A DNA stretch of 64,000 nucleotides, taken from assembly GCF_038039535.1 (NCBI RefSeq), contig NZ_JBBPHP010000035.1, forward strand, positions 1 to 64,000, written 5' to 3'. The translations under genes were made by a program, and so were the position numbers. The notes beneath the pieces were generated by a model, which saw only the letters and a program-made list of their open reading frames with translations, had not been told where the DNA came from and ran no database searches. This document shows positions 25,601 through 34,811 of the stretch, piece by piece. Each line of letters opens with the position of its first letter. The first letter of the stretch is position 1. The stretch comes from Catalinimonas sp038039535 (lineage in GTDB: Bacteria; Bacteroidota; Bacteroidia; Cytophagales; Cyclobacteriaceae).

Positions 25601-26654
25601 ATATGGTATTAAAATTACCGCCAGCACCTTCTGCTTTTAGCCTTTGTAGGTGTTCCAGAGTATTTTGCTGATAGTGGGGATGAATCAGACTCTTAAAATT
25701 CAATTTTCTGATCTCCTCATCCGAGTAACCCATTTTATTTCGCCAGGCTTTATTTACAAATTGAATTTCACCTGATTCATTGAAAATTAGGATTAGGTCA
25801 AAAGCAGTATTAAAAAGCTCAGCCAATTGCTTGTTTTTCTCCTGTAGCTTTCTTTTTACCTCTTTCTGCTCCGAAATATTTTCAGCGAGTATACTAAGCC
25901 CGGAAAACTCTCCATCAGTTTCATGGTAGATGATACTACTGAGGTTAAGCTTGACGAGTTTACCACTCTTGGTCAGCACACTACGCTTAAGATTGACATG
26001 GATATCATTTTGGGCTGCCAGATTTAGAAATGTCGGCATGTTGAGCTTTTCGCCCCTCAAAGGTACAAACTCATCAAAAAGATTATTTCCCTGTAGTGCA
26101 TCTCCGCTTTCTTCCAGTGTTTCCTGCATAGCCGCATTGGCATAAATGATATTTCCTTCAGCATCAATTGATACCACCAGAAGATTGGCATCCCTAAGTG
26201 AATTTTGCAGTTGTTCAAAAGAGACTGTGGATTTTTTTAGGGCTTTACTTTCTATTTGAGCCTGGAAAATCAAACCCAGCGTGTAAAGATATCCGCCTTC
26301 TTTCCTTTCTTGAGCAACCAAAACCAGCCTGGCATCCCTTTCTCTGCGTAAATCTGGGATTACAAAGCCGAGCAGCAAACTTACTTCCTTTGACTGCTCA
26401 CTGATCAATGCACCACAAGCCTTTTTTAACTTTTCCTGTGAGGAGAAATCTAGATATTTGTATAGTTCGTTTGAACTTTCGCTAGCCAGTTTAAAATATT
26501 CTTTACAAGACTGATTGATTTGCTCACTAACAATATCACAGTAATTTTGATTGTACTTTACTGTGATCAGACTTATAGGGAGATGACCATTTTCAAGTAA
26601 AAAATTAAAAACTTTTTCCTGCGCTCGCTCCTCTTGATTTGAATTTTCAGTCAT
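22644..26654 (-). CDS. multi-PAS hybrid sensor histidine kinase with receiver and Hpt domains
   Basis: A soluble (no membrane segment) kinase of 1336 residues. Order: unassigned N-terminal domain (1-140), PAS (about 150-270), PAS (about 275-395), GAF (about 405-560), PAS (about 570-690), PAS (about 695-815), HisKA with His834 in MSHEIRTPMNG, HATPase (about 935-1060, DTGIGISESAQQELF and GTGLGLAISKQL), receiver with Asp1131 in LMDIQMPEMDG, and Hpt with His1273 in LHTLKGNSSTLGI. All four relay sites are intact, so a His-Asp-His chain can pass phosphate to the CheY-like protein encoded next. The ligand or redox cue is unknown; four PAS and one GAF suggest several cytoplasmic signals. Confidence 0.94.
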   Translation of the reverse strand: MTENSNQEERAQEKVFNFLLENGHLPISLITVKYNQNYCDIVSEQINQSCKEYFKLASESSNELYKYLDFSSQEKLKKACGALISEQSKEVSLLLGFVIPDLRRERDARLVLVAQERKEGGYLYTLGLIFQAQIESKALKKSTVSFEQLQNSLRDANLLVVSIDAEGNIIYANAAMQETLEESGDALQGNNLFDEFVPLRGEKLNMPTFLNLAAQNDIHVNLKRSVLTKSGKLVKLNLSSIIYHETDGEFSGLSILAENISEQKEVKRKLQEKNKQLAELFNTAFDLILIFNESGEIQFVNKAWRNKMGYSDEEIRKLNFKSLIHPHYQQNTLEHLQRLKAEGAGGNFNTIFINKTGKNVYVSGSLTVKRNGNEVEYRGIFYDISEQVRAERAQNLYNSIANLTIHSPDLDTLYFNIHRELKRVIKADNFYIALMGEDQQVRFPYFISGLKQNVGPYDRSKSQSDLVRYVINTNEPVFLYAHDLEKLAEKKFIRPLSVLPKIWLGVPLKIKNRTIGLISLQHFESSDGLTTRDMDLLDFVSGQVALAVERKLNEEKLNEQTSRLNAIFQSSSHLIWSVDRSLRFTTFNKNFENFAIERYGIPPALGEVFNDTNKQATAEYLNIWQMRYEMALDGNPSEYELHLESENHEQKWFQIFINPIYREDGTIREVSGIAHDVSVKKDSELKVIDSEEKFRNIFESFQDIYFRCHLDGTISLISPSVQELTDYHTYDVVGKNITNYYLYDSRTKNLIRQLVKYKSVRNFEASIIKADGELLQCICNVRLIYNYSRKPVEIEGVARDITQLKKASQELQRAKDVAERSLKVKEGFLANMSHEIRTPMNGIISMIDLLADTSLDEEQEDFVQTIKKSSEILLNILNDILDLSKIEAGKMKLHKSIVPLKSVPGKVHALFSQQARAKGIAFNFTLEKDLPEYVKIDETRVLQIISNLTSNAIKFTDQDGSVRIHVAKEDAVDKPLKGGQILLKISVTDTGIGISESAQQELFQNFNQIDSSINKKYKGTGLGLAISKQLATLMGGEVGLHSKTGSGSTFWFTFKANEAAAPEEEKAQNEDAYDYLKKYKPQVLLVDDNLVNRKVSSKILEKSHCQVTMAESGKKAIELVKNHNFDVILMDIQMPEMDGIAATKAIRSLGLETVPPIIAMTAYSMQGDKEKFINAGLDDYVSKPIRPKLLVNKLVEVLSSEQELAPAFLNGESLDTDDKIVNFETLKDLEKYGGKEIIIETLSDFEEEAKSLINSCTESLKKEDYDDILSKLHTLKGNSSTLGIDRLAKLVTHIEAELKQGKTSDLGNDLELLQSYFSEFQLEFKSFLNSFKDGQY

Positions 26655-26722
26655 ACTTAAGAATAAGTGCCCAATTTATTTATTAACGTGTCATTTGTCA
26701 AAGACTTATCTTAAATGCTAAG

Positions 26723-27655
26723 ATGATTACAAAAAATACTCCAACACTTATCATTTTACTGGGTCCCACTGCTGTTGGGAAGACAAGATTGGCCATTGAG
26801 CTTGCACTTTGGCTAGATACCTCAATACTATCAACTGACTCTCGTCAATTTTATAAAGAGATGAATATAGGCACCGCAAAACCTACTTTAGAAGAACAGG
26901 CTAAAGTTACCCACTACCTGATAGATTTTTTATCCGTTCAGGATCACTATGATGTGAAGCGATTTGAAGAAGATGCCTTAATGTGCTTATCTAATATTTT
27001 TCAGGATAAACCCTATGCAATTGCTACCGGTGGTTCAGGGCTGTTTGTAAAAACGCTATGTGAAGGTATTGATGAAATGCCCGATATACCTGATAATATT
27101 AGAACGAACTTACAGAAAAGGCTTGAAGAGAAAGGCCTGGAAAACTTATTAAGTGAACTACATAAAGTGGACCCAGAATATTATGAAGAAGTAGATGTAC
27201 ATAATCACCGCAGAATAATACGTGCACTGGAAGTTTATCATGCATGCGGTCAACCTTACTCTTCTTACAGAAAAAAGTCTGGCTCAGTAGAGCGGCCATT
27301 TGAGATCATCATGCTGGGGCTCAACCGTGATCGTACTGAACTTTATGATAGAATCAACCATCGTGTAGACCAGATGATAGAAGAAGGTTTGTTTGAAGAA
27401 GCTGCTTCCCTTTTTCCATTCAGGCATCAAAATGCGCTGCACACCGTAGGGTATCAGGAGATTTTTCCTTATCTGCAAGGTGAGTACGATCAGGAAGAGG
27501 CCATTCGCCTGATCAAGAGAAATACCCGTAGGTTTGCAAAACGTCAGCTCACCTGGTTTAGAAAAGACCCCGAGGTAAAGTGGTTTGAACTCAGTGGCCG
27601 AGAAGAGCTTGCTTTACAAGAAATTAAAGATTACCTAAAAATTAGACTCAAATAA
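26723..27655 (+). CDS. miaA: tRNA dimethylallyltransferase
   Basis: Adds the isopentenyl group to A37 of tRNAs reading UNN codons. The 310 residues have the P-loop GPTAVGKT (14-21), the STDSRQFYKEMNIGTAKP substrate block, the insertion domain around FEIIMLGLNRDR, and the C-terminal TRRFAKRQLTWFR. Divergent from the hybrid kinase gene with 68 bases between; no exact promoter box is found there. Followed after one base by the NFACT gene. Confidence 0.96.
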   Translation: MITKNTPTLIILLGPTAVGKTRLAIELALWLDTSILSTDSRQFYKEMNIGTAKPTLEEQAKVTHYLIDFLSVQDHYDVKRFEEDALMCLSNIFQDKPYAIATGGSGLFVKTLCEGIDEMPDIPDNIRTNLQKRLEEKGLENLLSELHKVDPEYYEEVDVHNHRRIIRALEVYHACGQPYSSYRKKSGSVERPFEIIMLGLNRDRTELYDRINHRVDQMIEEGLFEEAASLFPFRHQNALHTVGYQEIFPYLQGEYDQEEAIRLIKRNTRRFAKRQLTWFRKDPEVKWFELSGREELALQEIKDYLKIRLK

Positions 27656-27656
27656 A

Positions 27657-29237
27657 GTGCATAACAATTATTACTTTTTCCGACAACTGAGTAAAAAGCT
27701 TCAGGATACTCTTCAGGGATGGATCTTGGCTACTTGTTTTAGTCAGAACAAAGACGAACTCATTCTTGGTTTTGCCAATCCTGAGCCTCCTCACGAAGAT
27801 TTTTATATCAAAGCCCTTCTGGAAAGTCAGTTCTCCAGTCTTCACTTTCCGGAAGACTTTCACCGAAGCAAAAAAAACAGCGTTGACCTTTTTTCATCTG
27901 CCATTGATAAGAAAGTAATTGAAATCCGACAAACACCCAATGACAGAAGCTTTGCTATCATTTTACAAGCTGATGGCAGTTCGGAGGCATATCAGCTTTT
28001 ATTCAAGATGCATGGTAATCGTGCTAACATTTTATTACTGAAAGAGAATCAAGTACTTACTATTTTCAAACATCAACTGAGCAAAGACGAAAACCTGGAT
28101 GTTACAAAATTACCTTTGCAGATTGATCACTCATTTGAGAATTTCCTTGCTAAAAAAACTAATCCCAATAAGCTCTACCCTACTCTGGGTCCTGTTCCAA
28201 CGCACTATTTAGCTGAGCAGGGATATAATGCACTTTCGCCCGAGGATAAATGGGATATGTTTGAGCAGATGATCATAGCGTTAGAGAAACCTAAAGCTTT
28301 TTACACCACAATGATTGCGGGTAATTTACATCTCTCACTTTTAAAAACCGGAGCAATAGATCAGCGTTTTGAAGACCCGATAAAGGCAGTTAACCATTTC
28401 TTTCTCAAATACATCAGAGATATGCACTTGATGCATGAAAAAGGAGGGCTGCTAAAACAACTTTCAAAACAGATTACGCAAACAGAAAACTACATTCAAA
28501 AAAATCATGAAAAACTTGAAGAGCTAGAACAGGGCACACAGTATAGCCAGATCGCTGATATCATCATGGCGAACATGCACCAGATTCCTCCTAATAGCAG
28601 AAAAGTGATTTTCAATAATTTTTACACCAATCAGCCAATTGAGATCAAGCTCAAGCAAAATTTTACTCCTCAGAAAAACGCTGAGATTCTGTATCGCAAA
28701 GCCAAAAACCAAAAAATTGAACTGGAAAACCTCAGTAAAAATATTGAGCAAAAAGAAGCCGCTTTGCTCAACTTATACGAGCATGTAGAAAATCTGGAAT
28801 CGCTGGAGGATGTCAAATCTATCCGTCAGTATGCCAAAGACCATCAGTTACTACTGGAACAAAAGGAAAAAGAAGAAGTATTGCCTTATAAAAACTTTAC
28901 GATTGAAAACTTCCAGGTGTGGGTCGGTAAGCATGCAAAAAGTAATGATACTCTACTAAGAGAATACAGTTTTAAGGAAGATCTTTGGCTGCACGCAAAA
29001 GATGTACCTGGCTCTCATGTGTTGATTAAATACCAGTCGGGCAAAAATTTTCCTAAATCAGTTATAGAACAGGCAGCTGCATTAGCAGCATTTTATTCAA
29101 AACGGAAAACTGATAGCCTTTGCCCGGTAATTGTCACTCCAAGAAAATTTGTACGTAAATCCAAAGGTATGCTGGCCGGGCAAGTTATGGTAGATCAGGA
29201 AGATGTAATTATGGTAGAGCCTAAAAAACCAAACTGA
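27657..29237 (+). CDS. rqcH: RqcH-like NFACT protein (ribosome quality control)
   Basis: Binds 60S/50S subunits carrying stalled peptidyl-tRNA and recruits tRNA-Ala to add C-terminal Ala tails. The 526 residues contain NFACT-N (about 1-240; a D-R pair in NDRSFAIIL and MHGNRANILLL), helical coiled-coil domain (about 255-420; strongly charged), and the C-terminal NFACT-R domain (about 430-520; LWLHAKDVPGSHVLIK, GQVMVDQEDVIMVEP). The predicted start is GTG at 27657, one base after the miaA stop; the N-terminal MHNNYYFFRQLS fits family starts. Coupled to miaA. Confidence 0.86.
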   Translation: MHNNYYFFRQLSKKLQDTLQGWILATCFSQNKDELILGFANPEPPHEDFYIKALLESQFSSLHFPEDFHRSKKNSVDLFSSAIDKKVIEIRQTPNDRSFAIILQADGSSEAYQLLFKMHGNRANILLLKENQVLTIFKHQLSKDENLDVTKLPLQIDHSFENFLAKKTNPNKLYPTLGPVPTHYLAEQGYNALSPEDKWDMFEQMIIALEKPKAFYTTMIAGNLHLSLLKTGAIDQRFEDPIKAVNHFFLKYIRDMHLMHEKGGLLKQLSKQITQTENYIQKNHEKLEELEQGTQYSQIADIIMANMHQIPPNSRKVIFNNFYTNQPIEIKLKQNFTPQKNAEILYRKAKNQKIELENLSKNIEQKEAALLNLYEHVENLESLEDVKSIRQYAKDHQLLLEQKEKEEVLPYKNFTIENFQVWVGKHAKSNDTLLREYSFKEDLWLHAKDVPGSHVLIKYQSGKNFPKSVIEQAAALAAFYSKRKTDSLCPVIVTPRKFVRKSKGMLAGQVMVDQEDVIMVEPKKPN

Positions 29238-29298
29238 GCAGTAGACAAAGCATTCGTTAAAAACGGCACGCTATTTTGGCTTTAACTTTTCAATCCCA

Positions 29299-30051
29299 TT
29301 AGACCATTTCCATCTGCTCTTCGGTAGCTTCCAGGTTATGATAGACTTTGGCTACATCATCATCATCTTCCAATGCTTCAATGAGCTTCATCACACTCAG
29401 AAAATCATCATCATTCAGGCTTACTGTGGTGGTGGGAATACGCTGTAGCTCAGCAGTTTCAGTTTCTATATTAAGTTCTTCCAGTTTATTTTGCAGGCTT
29501 CCAAAGTCCTCCATAGCAGTGCTGACCTGCACGTAGTTATTTTCGTTGTCAAACTCTACTTCTTCTGCACCTCCATCTATCAGTTCCAGCATAAAGCTAT
29601 CTTCATCTTCAATATCATCAGGACGACGAAAGCTGAACATGCCTTTGCGATCAAACATAAACTCTACCGATCCGTTCTTGCCCAAGCTTCCTCCATGCTT
29701 GGTAAAAACAGAACGTAAACTGGATACAGTACGATTGAGGTTATCGGTAGTACACTCCACAAATACAGCCACACCGTGAGGAGCATACCCTTCATAGGTA
29801 ATGTCGGAGTAATCTTCTGCATCTGCACCAGAACCTTTGGAAATGGCTCTTTCAATGGTGTCTTTGGGCATATTAGCCCCTTTTGCATTCTGGATGGCTA
29901 ACCTAAGCCTGGGGTTGGCATCAGGATCTGGCCCTGCTTCTTTGGATGCTACTGTTATTTCCTTGATAAGTTTGGTAAAGACTTTAGCGCGCTTAGCATC
30001 TTGTGCACCTTTTCTACGCTTGATGTTAGCCCATTTACTATGTCCTGCCAT
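29299..30051 (-). CDS. yebC: YebC/TACO1 family protein
   Basis: A conserved protein of 250 residues first called a transcription regulator and now, for several members, linked to translation of polyproline stretches. The start MAGHSKWANIKRRKGAQDAKRAKVF is typical (shown in part: AGHSKWANIKRRKGAQD); later blocks are ANMPKDTIERAISKGSG, YEGYAPHGVAVFVE and VEFMFDRKG. Last gene of the porU-porV-yebC run, nine bases after porV. Confidence 0.92.
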   Translation of the reverse strand: MAGHSKWANIKRRKGAQDAKRAKVFTKLIKEITVASKEAGPDPDANPRLRLAIQNAKGANMPKDTIERAISKGSGADAEDYSDITYEGYAPHGVAVFVECTTDNLNRTVSSLRSVFTKHGGSLGKNGSVEFMFDRKGMFSFRRPDDIEDEDSFMLELIDGGAEEVEFDNENNYVQVSTAMEDFGSLQNKLEELNIETETAELQRIPTTTVSLNDDDFLSVMKLIEALEDDDDVAKVYHNLEATEEQMEMV

Positions 30052-30060
30052 TCTATTATG

Positions 30061-31248
30061 CTATTGTCCTTCTTCTGTTACTGATTCTTGTACTCCCTGA
30101 TCTAAGTTAAATTGTAAAGTCACTCTTAAAGTTTCCTGAAGCGGATGTGTACGCCCCGGTTGGGTTCCCTGAGGCATCAGATAAGCGAAATCTACTCCAA
30201 ACACCTGGTAGCGTAATCCAATCCCTGCAGTAAAATAACGGCGATCTCCTTTGTCTTCATTTTCATAATAATAGCCGGTTCTTACAGCAAAAAGATCGTT
30301 GTACCAATATTCTACACCAACAGAAAGCATAAGCTCTTTCAATTCTTCGCTAAACCCATCAGGGGCATCGGCAAATGAGCCAAACATGCCTCCCAGAAGC
30401 CCTTTATTTTTATAAGCAAGGGTAGAATCCGGCGTAGGAACCATCAGTTTGTTAATATCAAAGGCAAAGGTAAGCTTGTTGTAGGGGTCCAGATTGGTGG
30501 TAAAAGCTGTTCCTAAACGAAGGTTGGTAGGTAGAAAATCAGCATTATCCGCATCCAGATAAGATATCTTGGGGCCTATATTGGAGATCACTGCACCAAA
30601 GGCAATGTTATTTTTCTTACCGCCAACAATTGCCTCTTTGTTATAAAAAACGCTAATATCGGCTGCAGCGCTGATCCCCGGCTTACCATTTCCCGCTCCG
30701 CTTCCGGAAGTAGTACCAGCAAAGAGATTGGAATGAATAAATCTACCTGTAAGTCCGGCACTAAAGTTTTCACTCAGTTTCATGGCGAAGGTACCAGCAA
30801 GAGAGAACTCCCGGGGACTTACCAGTTGAAGCAAATCTCCCTGCTCATTGGTAAGCTGAATATCTCCCAAATCAAAATAACGCATAGATAAGGCGAGCGC
30901 CTGATCTTCGTTAATCTTTTTGTAGCCGGAGAGATAAGATAGGGACATATCGCTGACCACTTTAGCCAGCCAGGGAGTATAGGAACCAGCTACTCCTATA
31001 TCGTTTTCCAAAAAGGCTAATTTGGAAGCATTCCAGTATGTGGCATTGGCATCGGGAGAAATTGCCACCCCCACATCACCCATAGCTCCGGAACGAGCAT
31101 CAGGCGTAATGGAAAGAAATGGTACAGCGGTGGTAATCACTCTCTCGTCACCATTCTGTCCCAGGATCACGGTAGCTTGTGAAAATGCCTGAAATCCTGC
31201 CAGCAAACTGATACTCGTAAGTAAGGTGGTTTTGAATAACTTTAACAT
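30061..31248 (-). CDS. porV: type IX secretion outer-membrane protein PorV (LptO)
   Basis: A beta-barrel shuttle that receives T9SS substrates in the outer membrane and hands them to the PorU sortase. The 395 residues have a signal peptide (about 1-24), the family opening TTAVPFLSITPDARSGAMGD followed by SPDANATYWNASKL, and a strand-rich body with aromatic C-terminus GIGLRYQVFGVDFAYL. It follows porU by 32 bases on the same strand, the conserved PorU-PorV arrangement. Confidence 0.93.
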   Translation of the reverse strand: MLKLFKTTLLTSISLLAGFQAFSQATVILGQNGDERVITTAVPFLSITPDARSGAMGDVGVAISPDANATYWNASKLAFLENDIGVAGSYTPWLAKVVSDMSLSYLSGYKKINEDQALALSMRYFDLGDIQLTNEQGDLLQLVSPREFSLAGTFAMKLSENFSAGLTGRFIHSNLFAGTTSGSGAGNGKPGISAAADISVFYNKEAIVGGKKNNIAFGAVISNIGPKISYLDADNADFLPTNLRLGTAFTTNLDPYNKLTFAFDINKLMVPTPDSTLAYKNKGLLGGMFGSFADAPDGFSEELKELMLSVGVEYWYNDLFAVRTGYYYENEDKGDRRYFTAGIGLRYQVFGVDFAYLMPQGTQPGRTHPLQETLRVTLQFNLDQGVQESVTEEGQ

Positions 31249-31280
31249 GAATAGTTTTGTATTACTACAGTTAAATATAA

Positions 31281-34200
31281 CTAATTTGTAAGAATTATTT
31301 TTAAGTTTTCTTCTACTTCCTGCTGATCGCTCAGCGAACGCACATTCAACTTTACAATATAAATACCGGGCGTAAGCGTATGCATATTTTGATTGCCTAA
31401 GCTCCAGTCCAGAAGGTCAATTCTACTTGTACTGTTTTCGTATCGCTTCTCTAATTCCTTTACTTGTTTACCATTACTATCAAAAATCTGCAGTTTAATG
31501 ATCAGATCATCCCCTGCTCTATTATGATCTAACACAAACAAAGTAGACTGACTGAATGGATTGGGATAATTGTAAAAGCTGCGCACAGATAATGCTTCTG
31601 CATCTGAGACATCAAATTCTACAGATGAAGTATTGCTATTATTATGTGTATCCCACGCCTGCAATGTTAATACATATTTTCCTTCTTCCAAATGTCCCAG
31701 TGGGTAGTTGATTATTCCTGACTCGTAGGTATCAACATCTGATTCATAAAAATCATTTAACACATAGTTAGCCATCAATGTACCGTCATTTTTGTACAAA
31801 CCAGCTGTAATTTCCTGCCCTGTCTGTTGTTTGCTTAAATTGATTCCTTGCTCGTCCCATAATCGTGCCAGCAAGTGAGGCGTGCTACCGGAAATAGCAC
31901 CACTGACAAAACTGCTGTCATCCAGATAAAGCGCTATTTGCGGGCCGGTATGATCTACAGTAATATTATCGCTACTACTACCTACAAAAAAATTATTACC
32001 CCCTCCAAATGCGTCAGTCACATTATTATTATCAGGTTTTGCATACAGGCTAATTCTTCCCAAATCAGTACGATAAATGATATTTTTTGGCACCACAAAA
32101 TCAATTGTAAACCGTCCATTTCTGACGCTTGCACGGCCTCTGTGGATAACGTTATTGGTTTCTTTAAATTGCATTACCGTTCCTTCGTTACCCTTGGTAT
32201 TTACTGAAAATGGCTTGTCATGTAAGACTAAGGTCAATTCTCCACCAAAATCATCAATCAACTCATTACTTTGCCTATCAGTAACCCGACCAAAAAACCG
32301 GACTTCAGAAAGGGCTTTAAGGGTATCAATTTTTTTTTCTTCTGAAAGTGAAATGGCGCTGTCTATCTCAATTTGATAAAAAGGGTAAGCCAGCCGCATG
32401 GAAGGATCTGCCAGCAAAGAAAAGTTGCGATTGTCTCTTCCATTGAGCGCATCGTTTTTGGTTTTTCTGAATACATCTCCCAGTCTGAGAAACTGCCCAT
32501 CTTCCTGTTCAAACACATGCTGGTAAAAAGCCTGATTCAAGAGATAATTTGTATTGGAGAAAACAGGCCGGGCAGTAGTAACCAACCCAATCGCTCCTCC
32601 TTTCGGATTGAGCAGTAACTCTTCAGCACCGGAAACTCTTTTGGGATCGTCGTGACGACCAAACTCACAGGTAGCAGTCACAAAAAAAGGCAACTTATTT
32701 TGGTTTTCCCAACGGGAAATCATCCCCACATTGAGCACATTCTCTTCAGCCAAACGAAGCTCACTGCCATGCCCAACATAATTGAATATCAGTACACCAT
32801 TTTTAATAACGTCTTCAACCGCTTGATTTACCTCCGGGGCTAACTCCTGGTTGGGATACCTCTCCTGCGCATAAGCATCCAGATAAATTTTCTGAGGATT
32901 GAAACCTGCATAGCGCTCATAAATAGCCTCAGTAAGTTGCTCGCTATCTTTTTGATAGCGGTCGTTATCACCATCGTCAGCCAGAAAGGCCAGGCGGGTT
33001 CGCCAGTCTCCTAAAGTATTTTCTCCACTCGCATAATTAATGAGTTTGTCAACTACAGCTTTGGCCTCATTGCTATTTTTAACCGGTAGCCTTCCTACTC
33101 CAATATCCATGGTATGATCTCCCCGATAACTCTCCTCCCATTCCCCTTCGTCGTTTTCCATAAAAGCATAATAATCATCTGATGGGTAGCTGTAGATGGG
33201 ATGAATTGAATTTCGTGACTGATATGTCGGGACGAGATTGGTATTATTTTCCACCCTTTTTTTATAATCATAAGAGGCTTTTCCAAAGAGTAAAAGGTAC
33301 TTTAATTTTCCTTCCTCCTGATCATAAAGTGCTTTAGCATAATTACGAATGGCTGATATATCTTGTCTGCCGGAAGAAAACCGATTATATACCTGGTCTG
33401 TAGTCGCTACTTTTACCACCATATTATCATGCTGTCTACGAAAGGCAGCCAGTCTTTCTGCTTCTGCTTGTAATGAAGCCGGTGTGATGATCAAAAGATC
33501 AGGTACTTCACCCTCAGTGAGCGCCTGATTTTCTACCAGTCCGATCCAGAGGGGTTGAGGCAAGTCCTCCGTATTAAAAATGACGAACTCTCTAAGTTGA
33601 TCCTGCGTTGGGGCATCAAAACTCCAGCTACCCTCCTCATAGTTTGCCTGCACGCTTTCAGGAGATAATGGACTGGTTACATCCCAGATTTGAGCATTTG
33701 AGTTTGAGCTATTGATCAAAAAACGGCTATAGACTTTTTGCACACTGGCAATACTTCTAAAATGTAACTGCTCAGATTCGTATGATAACTTTCGGGGCAC
33801 GCTGAGCAATAAGCTGTTCAAATGCGCATCGCCACCACTACCTTTATATCTCAGCCCCACAACCAGCTCGTTTTGAACAAATGATTCAGCAGAAACTTTC
33901 AACAAGCCTGAGTTTTCTTTTCCTTTATCGGTATAAGTTGCGTTGATGATGGCAGGAAGTTCCAAAGTGGAAACCGGCTGATTATTGACAGACACCTCAA
34001 AATTTGAGGGTGTAGTTGACCTCCCCAATGCACTCAGTTGTATTACTATTTCGCCCTTGTCACTGATATTGTCTAAATCAACAGCATAATTTTTTGTCTG
34101 GCCATTGCTAAACCTGTCTCCGTACCATTCCCGCCCGGACCCCGGTTGTAGCACATGAAATTCATCATTTTCATATGCCCAATAATCATCAAAAACACTG

Positions 34201-34754
34201 ATAGTGGAATTAATAGCACTTTGTTCAACTTCGGGCTGGTTTTCTACGCTTACTCCTTTTCCTTCTGTAGTACTTAGAAAATAATAGGCCGTGTCAGCAT
34301 ACAGATTTTTTTCGTAGTGAAATCTGTAATTTCCATCTTCACCCGCTTCAAACTGGCATTGATCCGGACCCTGAGCATAAAAAATGAGATAATCGTCCTG
34401 ATTAAACTCACCGTCCTCAGTTCCAGCTAAATAAATTGCGTTTTCCGGCAAGTCAGCATATCTTTTTTCTGCTAAATGCTGGGGAAGCATCCCACCTCCG
34501 TAGCCAAACACAGCCAGTTGAGAGGGGTCAATCTGGCTGATATCCACTCCCTTCTCTGAGAGTTGACGAGCAGTAATTTTATATATGCCTTTCTCAGTAA
34601 CCGCAAATTTGTACCATTGCCCCTCAGACATGACTGACCGGGTCTCGCCAGACTGGGTCTCACCAGACTGGGCCTGGGCCAGCATCAAATTACTGGATAA
34701 TAGCGCTATGGACAGCAAAAAACTGAATAGAAATGTATAAGGCTGAAGCATCAA
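31281..34754 (-). CDS. porU: type IX secretion sortase PorU (C25 family)
   Basis: Removes the C-terminal signal of T9SS cargo and attaches it to A-LPS or releases it at the cell surface. The 1157 residues show a signal peptide (about 1-28), N-terminal beta domains, the C25 caspase-like fold with His662 (NYVGHGSE) and catalytic Cys696 (VTATCEFGRHDDP), an Ig-like region, and a T9SS type-A C-terminal signal of its own (YNYPNPFSQSTLFVLD ... LTPGIYIVKLNV). The length fits PorU, whose own terminus is retained. The presence of this gene predicts many T9SS cargo proteins in the genome. Confidence 0.93.
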   Translation of the reverse strand: MMLQPYTFLFSFLLSIALLSSNLMLAQAQSGETQSGETRSVMSEGQWYKFAVTEKGIYKITARQLSEKGVDISQIDPSQLAVFGYGGGMLPQHLAEKRYADLPENAIYLAGTEDGEFNQDDYLIFYAQGPDQCQFEAGEDGNYRFHYEKNLYADTAYYFLSTTEGKGVSVENQPEVEQSAINSTISVFDDYWAYENDEFHVLQPGSGREWYGDRFSNGQTKNYAVDLDNISDKGEIVIQLSALGRSTTPSNFEVSVNNQPVSTLELPAIINATYTDKGKENSGLLKVSAESFVQNELVVGLRYKGSGGDAHLNSLLLSVPRKLSYESEQLHFRSIASVQKVYSRFLINSSNSNAQIWDVTSPLSPESVQANYEEGSWSFDAPTQDQLREFVIFNTEDLPQPLWIGLVENQALTEGEVPDLLIITPASLQAEAERLAAFRRQHDNMVVKVATTDQVYNRFSSGRQDISAIRNYAKALYDQEEGKLKYLLLFGKASYDYKKRVENNTNLVPTYQSRNSIHPIYSYPSDDYYAFMENDEGEWEESYRGDHTMDIGVGRLPVKNSNEAKAVVDKLINYASGENTLGDWRTRLAFLADDGDNDRYQKDSEQLTEAIYERYAGFNPQKIYLDAYAQERYPNQELAPEVNQAVEDVIKNGVLIFNYVGHGSELRLAEENVLNVGMISRWENQNKLPFFVTATCEFGRHDDPKRVSGAEELLLNPKGGAIGLVTTARPVFSNTNYLLNQAFYQHVFEQEDGQFLRLGDVFRKTKNDALNGRDNRNFSLLADPSMRLAYPFYQIEIDSAISLSEEKKIDTLKALSEVRFFGRVTDRQSNELIDDFGGELTLVLHDKPFSVNTKGNEGTVMQFKETNNVIHRGRASVRNGRFTIDFVVPKNIIYRTDLGRISLYAKPDNNNVTDAFGGGNNFFVGSSSDNITVDHTGPQIALYLDDSSFVSGAISGSTPHLLARLWDEQGINLSKQQTGQEITAGLYKNDGTLMANYVLNDFYESDVDTYESGIINYPLGHLEEGKYVLTLQAWDTHNNSNTSSVEFDVSDAEALSVRSFYNYPNPFSQSTLFVLDHNRAGDDLIIKLQIFDSNGKQVKELEKRYENSTSRIDLLDWSLGNQNMHTLTPGIYIVKLNVRSLSDQQEVEENLKIILTN

Positions 34755-34811
34755 AGCAATGCAGGATATATGTCAATGTTACGCAAAAATCAGCCCATTA
34801 TTTTATCAGGT

